Positions 10,398 through 22,249 are shown, counted from the stretch's first letter. The stretch is DNA of 64,000 nt from Prorocentrum cordatum (GCA_963575745.1 CAUYUJ010014263.1:77501-141500); one strand, 5' to 3'. Program-made: numbers and translations. The notes: generated by a model not told the origin, from the sequence alone.

Positions 10398-11225
10398 AGG
10401 GGGGTCAAACGGTTGTTTTCCAACAAGGCAGGTCCCTCAATGGCAATGAACCGTTGTAGGAGCCTATGAAGATGGAGCTTAGAGGATGGGTGTATTCCAA
10501 TATCGTTGATGGCTCTCGGGTTAACACTGGTTCTCCTTCTCCTCCTCGTCCTCCACCTCCTCGTGCTCCTCCCTCTCCTGCCTATGGCGGTAGTGATGGA
10601 AGATCGGCCCACCATGAGCTCGAAGCAGACCTCAACGGCAGAAGCAGGAGCTTTCGGAGCTCCGCGGGTTCTTCTCGCCGTCGCCGCCGCCGCCGCCGTC
10701 GACGTCGAGCGCCCTCCGAGGGGCAGGGCCGCGGGGGGTTGCCGGCGACGGCAAGGGCGGCGGCGGCGGCAACGGCCACGGGCCCCTGATGGGCGGTTCA
10801 AGGAGGGGGCCAGAACCATGATGCCATCCCAGGCGGTCGATGTTGGTGTCCCGATGTTAGGCAATGTCCGCGTGCACGCGCCATGGCAACGACATTGAGG
10901 TTGTTTCACTGCGGTGAAAATACGAGACTGTGCAATACCAATGCTTTACGATGCCCGAGAGCCCCTATCAGGGCCAGGACAACTACGTTGCAATCGAACT
11001 ATGGGAGTTGTGTGTTTCTGCTGTCGCCAACTGCATGCTCAGGGCTGCAGTCCGCAGATTGGCAGAATTTGCGACAGTAGTGTTGGCTATTGTCTAATGG
11101 CTCTAGGTACAGGGTCCACCAACAACCCAGCTCCTCCTCTTGCTAAGACCGCGGGGTTTATTTGTTGTGCCTATACAGCTTGTCTGTCTCGCTTCTAAGG
11201 CGATGGTTGCTTTCACCATGTTCGA
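10398..11225. other. Unassigned sequence with a short CTC tract and a dispersed-repeat copy
   Basis: 10535-10580 is CTCCTC-rich. 10720-10835 (GAGGGGCAGGGCCGCGGGG, GGCGGC repeats, GGGCGGTTCAAGGAGGGGG) matches 6560-6660. Nothing else recognised. Confidence 0.5.
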
Positions 11226-11229
11226 ATTC

Positions 11230-11948
11230 GGTAACCCGTGGTCTCTGTATGGTCGGCCGTATGGTCTCCCGCATGGTGTCTCGTATGGTTTCCCGCATGG
11301 CCACCCGTATGTTTTTGTCCGTCTGTCCTCCAGTATGTCTTCCCGTATGTTTTTTGTCCGCGTGGTTTTCCATGTGGTTTCTTTACATGGTCTCCCGTTC
11401 GGTCTTCCGTACGATCTCTTTCAGGAGGGAAAAAAACCACACAGACACTATGAATCGTCGATTCCCAGGAAAATATGGGAAACTATGGGAAGTGGGGGGA
11501 AGACAGAAGCCCCACAAATATTGGAAAATATGGGGAATATGTTTATTTGTGTGTATTTATATGTATGTCCTGGGGCCCCTTCACTCCTGTCTAGTTTCGC
11601 GCATGGCCTCCCACACGGTCTCCCGTCTCCCGCATGGCCTCCCACTTGGTATCTTGTTGCGCAGTCTCCCGCGCGGTCTCCCATGCCACTGTCCCTTGGC
11701 GATGGTCTCCTCGTCTCCCGCATGTTCCTTCGAATGGTCTCCCGTAGGGTCTCCCGAATCTGTGTTGTGTATGGTCTCCCGAACGGTTTCTCCTATTGTC
11801 TCCCGCGTAGAACCCCGCACAACACTCCGCATCATCTCTCGCAGGGTCCCCCTCATGAGCTCCCGTATGGTCTTCCGTATGGCCCCCTGGTTGGTTCCCC
11901 GCAGTGGTTGTGTGTGTGTGTGTGGTTTGTTTGTTTGTATGTTCTCCC
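11230..11948. repeat. GGTCTCCCGYATGG minisatellite
   Basis: Dozens of degenerate copies of about 14-17 bp (GTATGGTCTCCCGCATGG and variants). All frames open into repetitive Gly/Leu/Pro or Met/Val/Ser strings. It continues as a GC-richer form (CACGGCCTCCCGC) at 12110-12300, beyond the TIR element at 11950. Confidence 0.85.
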
Positions 11949-11949
11949 G

Positions 11950-12106
11950 TACAGTCGGCCGGGATTAGTAGGTTGACCCTGCCAAGTCAAGGGTACCCTT
12001 GTGTCCTGTCGTCAGAGGCCCGTGCCCTTTGCATTCCTAGGGCGATGCAGCCCTCGGAAGGGTCTTGTGTCCTCTCGCGTGTCCTGTCCAATCGGGTCCG
12101 ACCGCA
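11950..12106 (+). mobile_element. Tc1/mariner-like MITE, family 'TACAGTCGGCC', copy 1
   Basis: Starts TACAGTCGGCCGGGATTAG and ends near GGGTCCGACCGCA. It shares its whole body (GTTGACCCTGCC, AAGGGTACCC, GGAAGGGTC, TGTGTCCTCTCGCG) with the element at 12335. It appears inserted in the surrounding minisatellite. Confidence 0.65.
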
Positions 12107-12109
12107 TGC

Positions 12110-12300
12110 GACATGGCCTTCCGCCTGTGGCTTCCCGCGCGGTCTCCCGCACGGCCTCCCGCGGGCTCTCCCGCACGTGGCCTCCCGCGCATGGCCTCCC
12201 GCAGTGGTCTCCCCCCCCGCACGTGGCCTCCCGCGTGCTCTCGCTCCCGCGCGGCTCTCCGCACGGCGTCCAGCACGGTCGCCCGCGTGGTTGTTTCCGT
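12110..12300. repeat. CTCCCGCACGGC minisatellite
   Basis: GC-rich continuation of the 11230 array: CTCCCGCGCGGT, CTCCCGCACGGC and similar units. Confidence 0.75.
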
Positions 12301-12334
12301 GTGTGATGCAGCGAGCGGCTTGAGCAAGGAACAC

Positions 12335-12494
12335 TTACAGTCGGCCCGGATGAGTAGGTCGACCCTGCCAGCTCAAGGGTACCCTCGTTTTTCTTGTGTC
12401 TCGCGACCCGTGCCTCCCGCATGCCTATGGCAATGTGGCCCTTGGAAGGGTCATGTGTCCTCTCGCGCGTCCTGTCCACTCAAGTCCGACTGTA
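12335..12494 (+). mobile_element. Tc1/mariner-like MITE, family 'TACAGTCGGCC', copy 2
   Basis: 160 bp, begins TACAGTCGGCCCGGATGAG and ends TCAAGTCCGACTGTA, so TACAGTCGG is exactly inverted at the ends. No coding capacity. Confidence 0.75.
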
Positions 12495-13536
12495 CGTTTC
12501 AAAAGGGGCTCGGCTGTTCCTTAGGCTTGTTTGCGTCATGCTTCTTCCTCTGCCGTAAAAGTGTTCCCCTCTCTCCCCCCCTACCTCCCTACGTTCCCGC
12601 TGCGCTTCCGCGTGTTACGTATCTTGCCACACGGCCTCCCCTTCCACCCCTTACCTCCCTTTCCCCCCAGTATTGTTTCAGTTGCCCTTCCTCTTGGTTT
12701 TCAGTGGGCACCAGCAAACTGTGGCACACACGGGGTGGTGAAGGCCGACGGCTCCATCGAAGATTTGCTCGGCAACACGTGGACACATTTCTTCGCCGCC
12801 TAAATGAAGGATGGTCTCGCGCATGGTGGCCGAGTCAGTCAGCGAGAGCATACGTATCGCGCTGGCTGAACACAAGACGGCGTTGGGCCATGTAGCGTGG
12901 AATGCAGCAGGTCATGGTGCCCCCGAGGTATGGTCCAGACGATTCCCCACAGCCAGAGAGGCCCCAGAGCTCGTACACCATGTTGTGTGTTTCAGCGGGC
13001 ACACGATCGTGGGATGTGGTGGTGCACACGCGTGGGGATCTGCAGGTGCCGTGCCTGTGGGTTCTCTAAGCGCACGGAGGCGGCTCTTGGGCATCTCTCT
13101 GGCGGGTTTCTTCGCCCAGGGTCTCCAGGGGCGGTGGTTTTTCTGGGGCCCCGCTCCCTGCCGGACCCGGTGTCTGGCCATTCGGCCCCCCAGGTTGTTT
13201 CTGCTTTGTCCCGAGGTGCGCTCGTTCGGTCGTTCGTCGCACGCCCTCCTTCGGCTCGCTCGCTCCCCCCGATTCCCTCCCTTTGCCTCCCTGTCCGTCT
13301 TCTCCTCTCTGCTCTTTCCCCTCCGGCCCCCGCTTTCCCCCGCCCTCTTCCCCTCGCCTCCCCTCCGCCCGCCTGATGTCTTGAGCTTGTTCGAGGCAGG
13401 GCCCACGCAGGTCCCGACCCTCTCCCCTGGGCCAGTTTCCTGTGGTGTTGGGTCGTTCCTCCTCTTCCCCCTCCTCCCCCTCCTCCCTCCTCACATCCCT
13501 GCCTCTCTTCTCCGCATGCCCATCCCATTCAGGCAG
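12495..13536. other. Unassigned sequence
   Basis: About 1 kb of mixed and pyrimidine-rich DNA. Open frames on both strands are long only because of GC bias and show no domain. Confidence 0.4.
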
Positions 13537-14545
13537 AGCACTCACACCGTTCGTGGCCCCATAGGGAGCTCCACCGAAGGCCCCAGCAGCAAGGTCCGCA
13601 TGCGTCCCCCCGCCCATTTCGGCACACCCCCAACGAGGATCGTGGCCCCACAGGGAGCTCCACCGAAGGCCCCAGCGGCAGGGTCCGCATGCGTCCCCCC
13701 GCGCATTTCGGCACACCCCCCACGAGGATCGTGTCCCCATAGGGAGCTCCACCGAAGGCCCCAGCGGCAGGGTCCGCATGCGTCCCCCCGCGCATTTCGG
13801 CGCACCCCCCACGAGGATCGTGTCCCCATAGGGAGCTCCACCGAAGGCCCCAGCAGCAGGGTCCGCATGCGTCCCCCCGCCCATTTCGGCACACCCCCAA
13901 CGAGGATCGTGGCCCCACAGGGAGCTCCACCGAAGGCCCCAGCGGCAGGGTCCGCATGCGTCCCCCCGCGCATTTCGGCACACCCCTCTCGAGGATCGTG
14001 GCCCCACAGGGAGCCCAACCGAAGGCCCCAGATGCAGGGTCCGCATGCTCATTTCGGCACACCTCTCACGAAGATCGTGGCCCCATAGGGAGCTCCACCG
14101 AAGGCTCTAGTGGCAGAGTCCGCATGCGTCCCCCCACCCATTTCGGCACACCCCTCACGAGGATCGTGTCCCCATAGGGAGCTCCACCGAAGGCCCCAGC
14201 AGCAGGGTCCGCATGTGTCCCCCAGCTCATTTCCGCACACACCTCACGAGGATCGTGACCCCATAGGGAGCTCCACCGAAAGCCTCCGCGGCAGGGCGTC
14301 CCCCTGCCCATTTCGGCACACCCCTCACTAAGATGGTGGCCCCATAGGAAGCCCCACCGAAGGCCCCAGCGGCTGGGTCCACATGCGTCCCCCTGCCCAT
14401 TTCGGCACGTCCCTCACGAGGACCGTGTCCCCATAGGAAGCTCAACCGAAGGCCCCCGCGGCAGGGTCCGCATGCGCCCCCCCGCCCATTTCGGCACACC
14501 CCTCACGAGGGTCGTGGCCCTGGAGGGAGCTCCACCGAGAGCGGT
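13537..14545. repeat. 89-bp satellite, 12 copies
   Basis: The block GTGGCCCCATAGGGAGCTCC recurs at 13553, 13642, 13731, 13820, 13909 and 13998, each 89 bp apart. It then recurs at 14077, 14166, 14255, 14336, 14425 and 14514, where two units are short (79 and 81 bp). Eighty-nine is not divisible by three, so the frames it leaves open are accidental. Confidence 0.95.
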
Positions 14546-15049
14546 ACCCACAACGCGGCACTCACAAGTGCATGTGGTTGGGTCCTTCGCCAGGATAATT
14601 AATTCATTGTTGTGCCGATCGGCGCGGGCCCTCGCACCCCCCCTCCCCCCCCCCTCCACGGAGTAGATCTTGGCTGTTTTTCGGCGCCTACTTCAGGCAG
14701 GTGGAGTCTCCCCCACAGGACGCACGGTTGCAAACAGTCGTACTAAGCAGAGGTTCAGAGCCAGACCCCCCGTTCCCCTCCCCTTCGACTGTCAAGTGTC
14801 GAAACGCCGAATAAGAAAACGCTCCCCGAACACGAGGCAACACATGTGCGCATCGAATCAATTGAATGCGATAGGGGTTCCGGACTGGGGTGTGGAAAGG
14901 TGACTTCTGGACCCATCCTGGGCTGCGTTTGGATCCGAATGTCGCGGCGGATATCCAGCCGTGGTGGCGAGACCGCCTGCCCCTGGTGGCCCCAGAATGG
15001 CCAGAAACTGCCAGCACCAAAATTCGTGCCGTGCACAAAGGAACTCAAG
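14546..15049. other. Unassigned sequence
   Basis: No gene or repeat recognised. Confidence 0.4.
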
Positions 15050-15180
15050 TGCTGTTCCCCACGCGACAGGTTGGGGCTGCTAGATCTTAAGAAGACCCGC
15101 CCACTCCTCATACCGCGGCCGCCAGATCCCCAGGTCAACCGGGCATCCCCCGAGTATCCCGCCCCCCACGCTTTTAGCAA
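15050..15180. repeat. Dispersed repeat 'GACAGGTTGGGGCTG', copy 1
   Basis: Contains GCGACAGGTTGGGGCTGCTAG, AAGACCCGCCC, CATACCGCGGCCGCCAGATC and CCCCGAGTATCCCGC. The same order occurs near 16447, 16700, 17990 and 18275. Confidence 0.7.
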
Positions 15181-15489
15181 GCATGACAGAACAAAACTAC
15201 CATAATGTATCATGCCAGAACAGACCATGAGAGACAAATAACACTACTTAGCATGGCAGAACAGAGTATGATTGAAAATTATGCTACCGGAGTTCCCCAC
15301 AGAAGGCTGAGGCGGGGCCTCCGCTGGACGGGTGGACGGGGCACGAAACCTGGGAGACAGCTTGTCGCTCAGGGGAGGCATCTTTGGAGACACGGGAGGG
15401 CACGAAGCCTGCGAAATTTAACGAAAGCTGAGCTCGGCAGCGTGCTTATTTGCAGCGCAGAGAAGCTATTGGGGCGAGCAAGAGACGAT

Positions 15490-16240
15490 CTACGGCACGT
15501 AACCTGATGAATCACATGGTATCCGAATACTGTCCTCGCTCAGGCGGGGCGTTCTTGGACGGGTGCGAGGGGCACGTAACCTGATAAACCACATGGTATC
15601 CGAATACTGTCCTCGCTCCGGCGGGGCCTCCCTGGAGGGGTGGGAGGGGCACGTAACCTGATAAATCACATGGTATCTGAATACTGCCCTCGCTCAGGCG
15701 GGCCCTCCCTGGACGGGTGGGAGGGGCACGTGACTTGATAAATCACATGGTATCCGAATACTGTCCTCGTTCAGGCGGGGACTCCCTGGACAGATGGGAG
15801 GGACAAAAAAACTGATAAATCACATGGTATCCGAATACTGTCCTCGCTCAGGCGGGGCGTTCCTGGACGGGTGCGAGGGGCACGTAACCTGATAAACCAC
15901 ATGGTATCCGAATACTGCCCTCGCTCAGGCGGGGCCTCCCTGTAGGTGTGGGAGGGGCACGTAACCCGGTAAATCACATGGTATGCGAATATTGTCCTCG
16001 CTCAGGCGGGGCCTCCCTGGACGGGTGGGAGGGGCACGTGACTTGATAAATCACATAGCATCCGAATACCGTCCTCGTTCAGGCGGGGCCTCCCTGGACG
16101 GGTGGGAGGGGCACGTAACTTGATGAATCACATGGTATCCGAATACTGTCCTTGCTCAGGCGGGGCCTCCCTGGCCGGTTCGATGGGCACGTGACATGAT
16201 ATTTCACATGGTATCCGAATCTTGTCCTCGCTCAGGTATT
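15490..16240. repeat. 77-bp satellite, about 10 copies
   Basis: CATGGTATCCGAATACTGTC recurs at 15515, 15592, 15669, 15746, 15823, 15900, 15977, 16054 and 16131, all 77 bp apart, and at 16207. Each unit also has CTCAGGCGGGGCCTCCCTGG. There are no non-repetitive spacers. Confidence 0.95.
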
Positions 16241-16310
16241 GTTATGTTTTGGTATGGTATGGTATGTTATTGTATGGTATGGCATGGTATGGTATGTATG
16301 GTTTTGCGAT
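16241..16310. repeat. TATGG microsatellite
   Basis: TATGGTATGG units abut the end of the 77-bp satellite. Confidence 0.85.
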
Positions 16311-16446
16311 GGCCTGTGGAACAGGAAGCGGGAGAAGGAGAGGGAGAATAATAGGGTGTTCTGGGAAAACAAGGACCCCACTCAGGATGTGGGGAATCAA
16401 CTAGCATAACATCACATACTATACCAGAGCATACCATGTCATACCA

Positions 16447-16545
16447 CATCATATGTGCTCCCTACTCGACAGGTTGGGGCTGTGAGGTTTTCAGAACAGA
16501 TTTCCCGACCCGCCAACCCTGCATACCGCAGCCGCCGGATCCCTT
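16447..16545. repeat. Dispersed repeat 'GACAGGTTGGGGCTG', copy 2
   Basis: TCGACAGGTTGGGGCTGTGAG, then TGCATACCGCAGCCGCCGGA. Confidence 0.7.
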
Positions 16546-16559
16546 AATAGGATCGAGTA

Positions 16560-16990
16560 GGAGATCTAATGCCATCACATGGCATGGCAGTCACATAGCA
16601 TAACATACCATAACATGGCATGCGAGAGCATGACAGACGAGAGCATCACATACCATCACATAATGTACAAGAGCAGAACATGACAGAGCACCTCATACTT
16701 GGCTTCTTCCTCGAAGGTCTGGGTTAATAGGTTTTAAGAGCAGACCTCTCGACCCGCCCTGCATACCGCGGCCGCCAGATCCCCGGGTCCACGGGGTGCC
16801 CCCCGAGTTGCCCCCCCCCCCCCCTCCGCGCGTTCGAAGAAGTTGACGTAACAAACTTGACAAGATCATGACAGACCAGAGCATGACAGGCGCATGACAT
16901 ACCATGGCATGGCAGATCAGAGCAGCATGCCATAATGTAGCATACCGCAATATCACAACATACCATAGCAGACCATGACATACCATATTT
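16560..16990. repeat. CATACCATGACAG-type low-complexity DNA with dispersed-repeat copy 3
   Basis: 16560-16690 and 16850-16990 consist of CATACCAT, AGAGCATGACAG and similar 5-9 bp words. About 16700-16830 between them is a third copy of the GGTTGGGG...GCATACCGCGGCCGCCAGAT repeat. Confidence 0.7.
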
Positions 16991-17299
16991 TTTTTAAGCG
17001 CTTCGCTCATTCCGCCGGTCCATTTCGCACCACGGTGGCTGCATGGTGGTGTGTTCGTGCCCATGGGGAATAGTTGGGCAGGCAGGATTGTCCTCGAGGA
17101 GGTTTTTTGAGATGCGGATCGCACCCTGTCGAAGTGAGCCGATAGACTGCCCCAGAAAGCGCCAAGATGTCTCACGAAAGCTCCAACAGAGTTTCGAGAC
17201 GTATCTGGGTTGTGGGTCAGAGTCCTCTGGGACGCTTCTTGGGATGAGCGGGCTCGGGAGGATGCAGCAAGGTCAAATGACGCCTATCGCCATTTCATT
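16991..17299. other. Unassigned sequence
   Basis: Nothing recognised. Confidence 0.4.
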
Positions 17300-17810
17300 G
17301 CCTACGCTTGTTGGGGTCTCTTCGGAGGGCTCTCGGGAGCCTCTGGGGAGCAGTTTCGAGGCCTCTGGGAGGAGTCTTGGAGGCCCCTTAGGGCTTCTTA
17401 GGGGCTTGTTGGGGGTATTAGGAGCTCCTTTTCGGGCCTCTTTGGGGCCTCCTGGGGCCTCTTTAGGGGCTCTTTGGGACCTCTGGGGGCTTCCTGGGCG
17501 CCTCTTGGAGCCGAGAGTTCGAAATGTATGTTCGGGTTCCCCCTCTGGACTCTGGGGGCCATTCATCGGGCCGTTTGGGAGCCCTCCTGGAGGCTTTCTG
17601 TACCGTTTTGGAGCGATCTTGTGGCCTATTGGGCCGTCCAGGGTGGTCGGCAGCTCGAAAAGGTGGTACCGCCAACATCGATCGAACATCCAAGCAACAT
17701 CAATGTTTTCTGGTCTTGCGGAGCCTCTCGAAGTTCTTGGAGCGTCTTGGGCGCTTCTTCGGCCGTCTTGTGACAAACGTGGGCCATCTTAGAACGTGCT
17801 TGGCCTGAGG
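17300..17810. repeat. Degenerate GGGGCCTCTTGGG repeat
   Basis: Loosely repeated TCTTGGGG and GGGCCTCTTTGGGG words. The same style recurs at 33180-33700 and, in opposite orientation, at 40590-41050. Confidence 0.6.
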
Positions 17811-17989
17811 CCGTGGGGCGTGTCATTCTTTTGGCGCTTCACTGGGGCGCACGAGGGGGCCCCGAGGCCGCGCCCAGGAGTTCCGACATCTCTGACCCGA
17901 TCTTGCCCGGACCCTGGTCGGACCTGCCGGGACCTTGCCCGGACCTGCTGGGACCTTGCCAGGTTTCTTCATCCGCGGACCCCCAGGGG

Positions 17990-18340
17990 CTACCACCCGA
18001 CAGGTTGAGGCTCTCGGATTTCAAGAAACGTCCGCCCGACCCGCCTACCCTGCACGCCGCGGCCGCCCGATCTTCAGGTCCACCAACTGTCCCTCGAGTA
18101 TCCCGCTCCCCGCGCCTTCGATGAGACAGAACAGAGCAGAGAAGAGCATGACAGTAGAGAACAAGGTAGACAGAACAGAGCATGTCATGACATACACAGC
18201 ATGACAGAACAGAAAAAACATCGCACAACATCACGTAATATACCAGAGCAGAACGTGACAGAACACACCAGTCCTGTTCCCCACCCTACGGGTTGGGCTT
18301 GTTAGGTTCTAAGGACAGGCCTCCCGACCCGCCGACCCCG
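17990..18340. repeat. Dispersed repeat copies 4 and 5 around GACAGAACAGAGC-rich DNA
   Basis: 17990-18120 (CCGACAGGTTGAGGCTCTC, CACGCCGCGGCCGCCCGATC) and 18275-18340 (TACGGGTTGGGCTTGTTAGG) are copies of the repeat at 15050. 18125-18275 is built of ACAGAACAGAGCATGACAG-like words. Confidence 0.65.
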
Positions 18341-18341
18341 C

Positions 18342-18632
18342 ATACAGTCAGCCCGCACTGCAAGGATGCACAGTAAGGCTGCAAGCGCCTTGGACTTGGC
18401 ATCGCTCAGACGTGTGCATTTTTTCTAGGCGGGAACCATCGAGGACCATCCTGGACCATCGAGCAAAAAAAACACGCACGAAACCGAAACATGCACGGGA
18501 AATGGACTTCCGATCGACGGCAAGTGGAGGGCCCACAGTGAAAGTCGCCAAGGCTGGCCCGCAGGGGCAAGGCTGCAAAGGGGGGTTCCCTTGGGAAGGC
18601 TGCCCATCCTTCCTGTGCGGGCCGACTGCACC
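18342..18632 (+). mobile_element. TIR element 'TACAGTCAGCCCGCA' with a second element nested inside
   Basis: Left end TACAGTCAGCCCGCACTGCAA; right end CATCCTTCCTGTGCGGGCCGACTGCA, giving inverted CAGTCRGCCCGCA tips. A smaller TIR element occupies 18395-18524. Related to the element at 52841. Confidence 0.65.
18395..18524 (+). mobile_element. TIR element 'CTTGGCATCGCTC', copy 1 (nested)
   Basis: 130 bp with left end CTTGGCATCGCTCAGACGTG and right end GGACTTCCGATCGACGGCAAG, imperfectly inverted. The interior has GACCATCGAGGACCATCC. A second copy lies at 60583-60719 without the surrounding element. Confidence 0.65.
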
Positions 18633-18739
18633 ACGCCCGCCAGAGCCCACGTGTGCGGCCGCACCTCTGTCCGCACGGCGGCCTCCTCGCCCCCTGGCGC
18701 CCGGCCGCGCTCCCGCCCCCTGCGCCGGAGCCCTCCTTC

Positions 18740-18960
18740 GTCGTCGTCGTCGTCGTCACCGTCGTAATCGCCGTCGTCGTCGGCAAGGGGAGGAGGAGGA
18801 GGAAGAGGAGGAGGAGGAGGGAGGGAGAGGAGGCGAAAGCAGGAGGAGGACGGGACTCCCATTCTGCCACCTCTTCCGCTTCCTCCCATCATGGGAGGAG
18901 GAAGGAGGGATGAGGAGAATGGAGCAGGAGGAGGAGGAGGGGGACATGCGCCGAAGGTTT
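18740..18960. repeat. GTC and GGA trinucleotide tracts
   Basis: Short GTCGTC runs, then GGAGGA runs. Confidence 0.85.
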
Positions 18961-19271
18961 CGGTGGTGATTGCTTGAAGCAAAATATGTTTGCCAGTTCA
19001 CGGATACTGTTTGAAGTTAGTTAGTGATGAAGTCAGTTTTGGCCAGTTTTGGATACATTGTTATGGCAATATCAAAAGAAAATCGTTCGAGGGTCCTCCA
19101 TCTTTCCTCCCCCTCTGCCGGCCTTCGCCCGATCGCCCTACCACCCCCTCCTTCTCCCCGGCAGAGGGGTGGGGTGGGCAGCCGTTGCCCAAGCCGTGGC
19201 CGCCCAGATGGACGCCCCGCAGCAGGAGGGGCGGGTGGGGGTTCGGGTCACCCGACAATTTTGGTTTCCTA

Positions 19272-19462
19272 GGTGGGGTCAGAGTAGATGGGGTCGAAGG
19301 ATCGCTCCGGATGTGGGGCCCGATTTTCTCCACGCAGACGTCGCCGATGCATCGCCGACGTCGCCGATGCATCGCCAGTGAATTTCCCATGCATCGCCGA
19401 TGCATTGCCGATGCGGCGCGACCTCCGACCCCATCCACTCCGACCCCATGTAGGAGGCCCCT
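19272..19462 (+). mobile_element. TIR element 'GGGGTCSGAGTAGATGGGGTC', copy 1
   Basis: Left arm GTGGGGTCAGAGTAGATGG then GGTCGAAGGATCGC. Right arm GCGCGACCTCCGACCCCATC then CACTCCGACCCCATG. The centre is a cluster of self-complementary GATGCATCGCCGATGCATCG motifs. The flanks 18961-19270 and 19463-19710 show no feature. Confidence 0.7.
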
Positions 19463-19710
19463 AGACAAGGAAGGGGGGATGTTTGGAAGAGGGGTAACGA
19501 ATGGGTTTGAGGTTTCCTACGTTGGGGGAGGGAGGGGATGCGTTCCGATGAGGGTTCCTACGTTGGATCATGTTCTGGCCTCTGGATGGTCTCCATCAGC
19601 TGCCCGCCGAGGGCGTCCCCGGGGGCCTGCATCTCCCCGAACGGCCGCCGGCGAGCCGAGCTGCTGCCCGAAGCGGGGATCGCGTGACGGGGTCAGCGTC
19701 ATTGGGGGTC

Positions 19711-21011
<1,301 letters not shown>

Positions 21012-21012
21012 A

Positions 21013-21075
21013 TGGGTCGGGGGATCGCGCCGCATCCCCGACCGATGCATCGGTGGCGCGGCGCGATCCAAGGCC
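21013..21075. repeat. Fragment of the GATGCATCG palindromic element
   Basis: GGGGGATCGCGCCGCATCC, then GATGCATCGGTGGCGCGGCG, matching the core of the elements at 19272 and 60958. Confidence 0.5.
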
Positions 21076-21256
21076 TAGAGTGTAGACCCATGCCGAGAAA
21101 CACCCCGCTTGCCTCCAGGATGCCCTGGGCTTCTTTGGTTTCGATGGTCTTGCGATGGGGAGCGTGACGCTCCCACATCGAAAATCAATGGACGTCCTGG
21201 GGTCTCAGGCTTTGGTTTCTTGAGGCAGGTTCCTTGTGGATTGGCCTCCTACTGTG
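21076..21256 (+). mobile_element. Tc1/mariner-like MITE, family 'TACAGT-GGGGCCC', copy 2
   Basis: Starts TAGAGTGTAGACCCATGCC and ends GGCCTCCTACTGTG. Body as in the 1064 copy (CTTGCCTCCAGGATGCCCTG, AATCAATGGACGTCCTGGGG). Confidence 0.7.
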
Positions 21257-21441
21257 CACCGCCGATGCGTCCCGCGGTGCGGTGCGACCGTCCAGCCCCA
21301 TCTGCTGCGGCCCGTCTTCGGGGAGGGCTCTGGGAGCGGGAGCAGGGTGCCGGGCACAGAGCGGTCGCGCGGAGCAGGGAGGAGGCGGGGGGGGAGGCAG
21401 GGGGAAGGCAGGGGCGAGGAGGCGGGCAGGGGGGAGGCAAT

Positions 21442-21649
21442 CTCGGCGGCGACCGAGGGGGGGGGAAGGGAAAAGGAGAAGGCCTTCTCAGAAGGCGGCG
21501 GGGCTTCTCAGACGCCCTCGCGCCTTCTGAGAGGTTGTCTGTGTCGTCCAGGGAAGGCTCAGAATCTTTTTGTTCGGAAGGCCAGGGGACTCCCGGCCCT
21601 TCCGAGAAGGCCCGCCCCTTCTCATTTTTCCCCCCTGGGCTCGCCGCCG
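21442..21649 (+). mobile_element. TIR element, family 'CGGCGGCGA', copy 2, with target duplication
   Basis: Left end TCGGCGGCGACCGAGGGGG; right end CCCCCCTGGGCTCGCCGCCG. GCAATC flanks both sides (21436-21441 and 21650-21655). The interior is rich in CCTTCTCAGAAGG palindromes. Confidence 0.75.
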
Positions 21650-21691
21650 GCAATCGGTCAGCAGGGAAGCCGATCGACGCGAAGTGTCTCC

Positions 21692-21842
21692 AGCATGAGT
21701 CGCCAAGCGCGTTCCACTACTCGCAAACGTCCGAAAAACCCACGTTCGCCTCGATGCAATCTATCGTAAATCCCCACGGCGCATCCAGGCCAGTTGCGAG
21801 TAGTGACTTTGCGAGTAGCGGAACGCGCTTGCCTCATGAGCG
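21692..21842 (+). mobile_element. TIR element 'CAAGCGCGTTCCACTACTCGC'
   Basis: About 35-bp inverted ends: CCAAGCGCGTTCCACTACTC on the left and GAGTAGCGGAACGCGCTTG on the right. The central 80 bp is unique, with no coding capacity. No second copy seen in this window. Confidence 0.7.
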
Positions 21843-22056
21843 CGGCAGGAACGGCAAGGGGGAGGTGCCAGGGGGGGAGGTGCCCATGGGGGCGAGGGAG
21901 CGCGGCGGGGAGGGCGAACATGGGAGGAGGTGGACGGGGAGGGCCCGGGGAGCGGGCGCTCTCGCGCCGGCCGTGGCCCCTCCTTGCCGGCCACCTCTGC
22001 CGCTCAGGGCCTCTCCTCCTCGCATGGAGGAGGAGGGCCCAGAGCTTCGAAGAAGA

Positions 22057-22233
22057 AAGAGCACGTAAACATCAACTTTTGGCGCTCCGCGCGGATTCCT
22101 TGGATCCCCGCTGGGCCCCACCCGGCGGCGCCTCCGGCGCCGCCCCTGGCGCGCTGCGCGCTCCAGGGAGGGGGGGTCCAGCGCGGATCCAAGAAATCCG
22201 CGCGGAGCGCCAAAAGTGTATGTTTATGCTCTT
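22057..22233 (+). mobile_element. Foldback element 'AAACAT...CCGCGCGGATT', copy 1
   Basis: Left arm AAGAGCACGTAAACATCAAC then TTTTGGCGCTCCGCGCGG. Right arm CCGCGCGGAGCGCCAAAA then GTGTATGTTTATGCTCTT. The arms pair over roughly 55 bp. The loop is GGCGCC-rich. Related copies at 33941, 61565 and 62460. Confidence 0.75.
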
Positions 22234-22249
22234 GTTGAGGAGGGGGAGA

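Noticed and set aside
15490-16240. CRISPR-like regular spacing
   Set aside because: The whole 77-bp unit is repeated and there are no unique spacers; satellite DNA in a eukaryote. The same applies to the 89-bp array.
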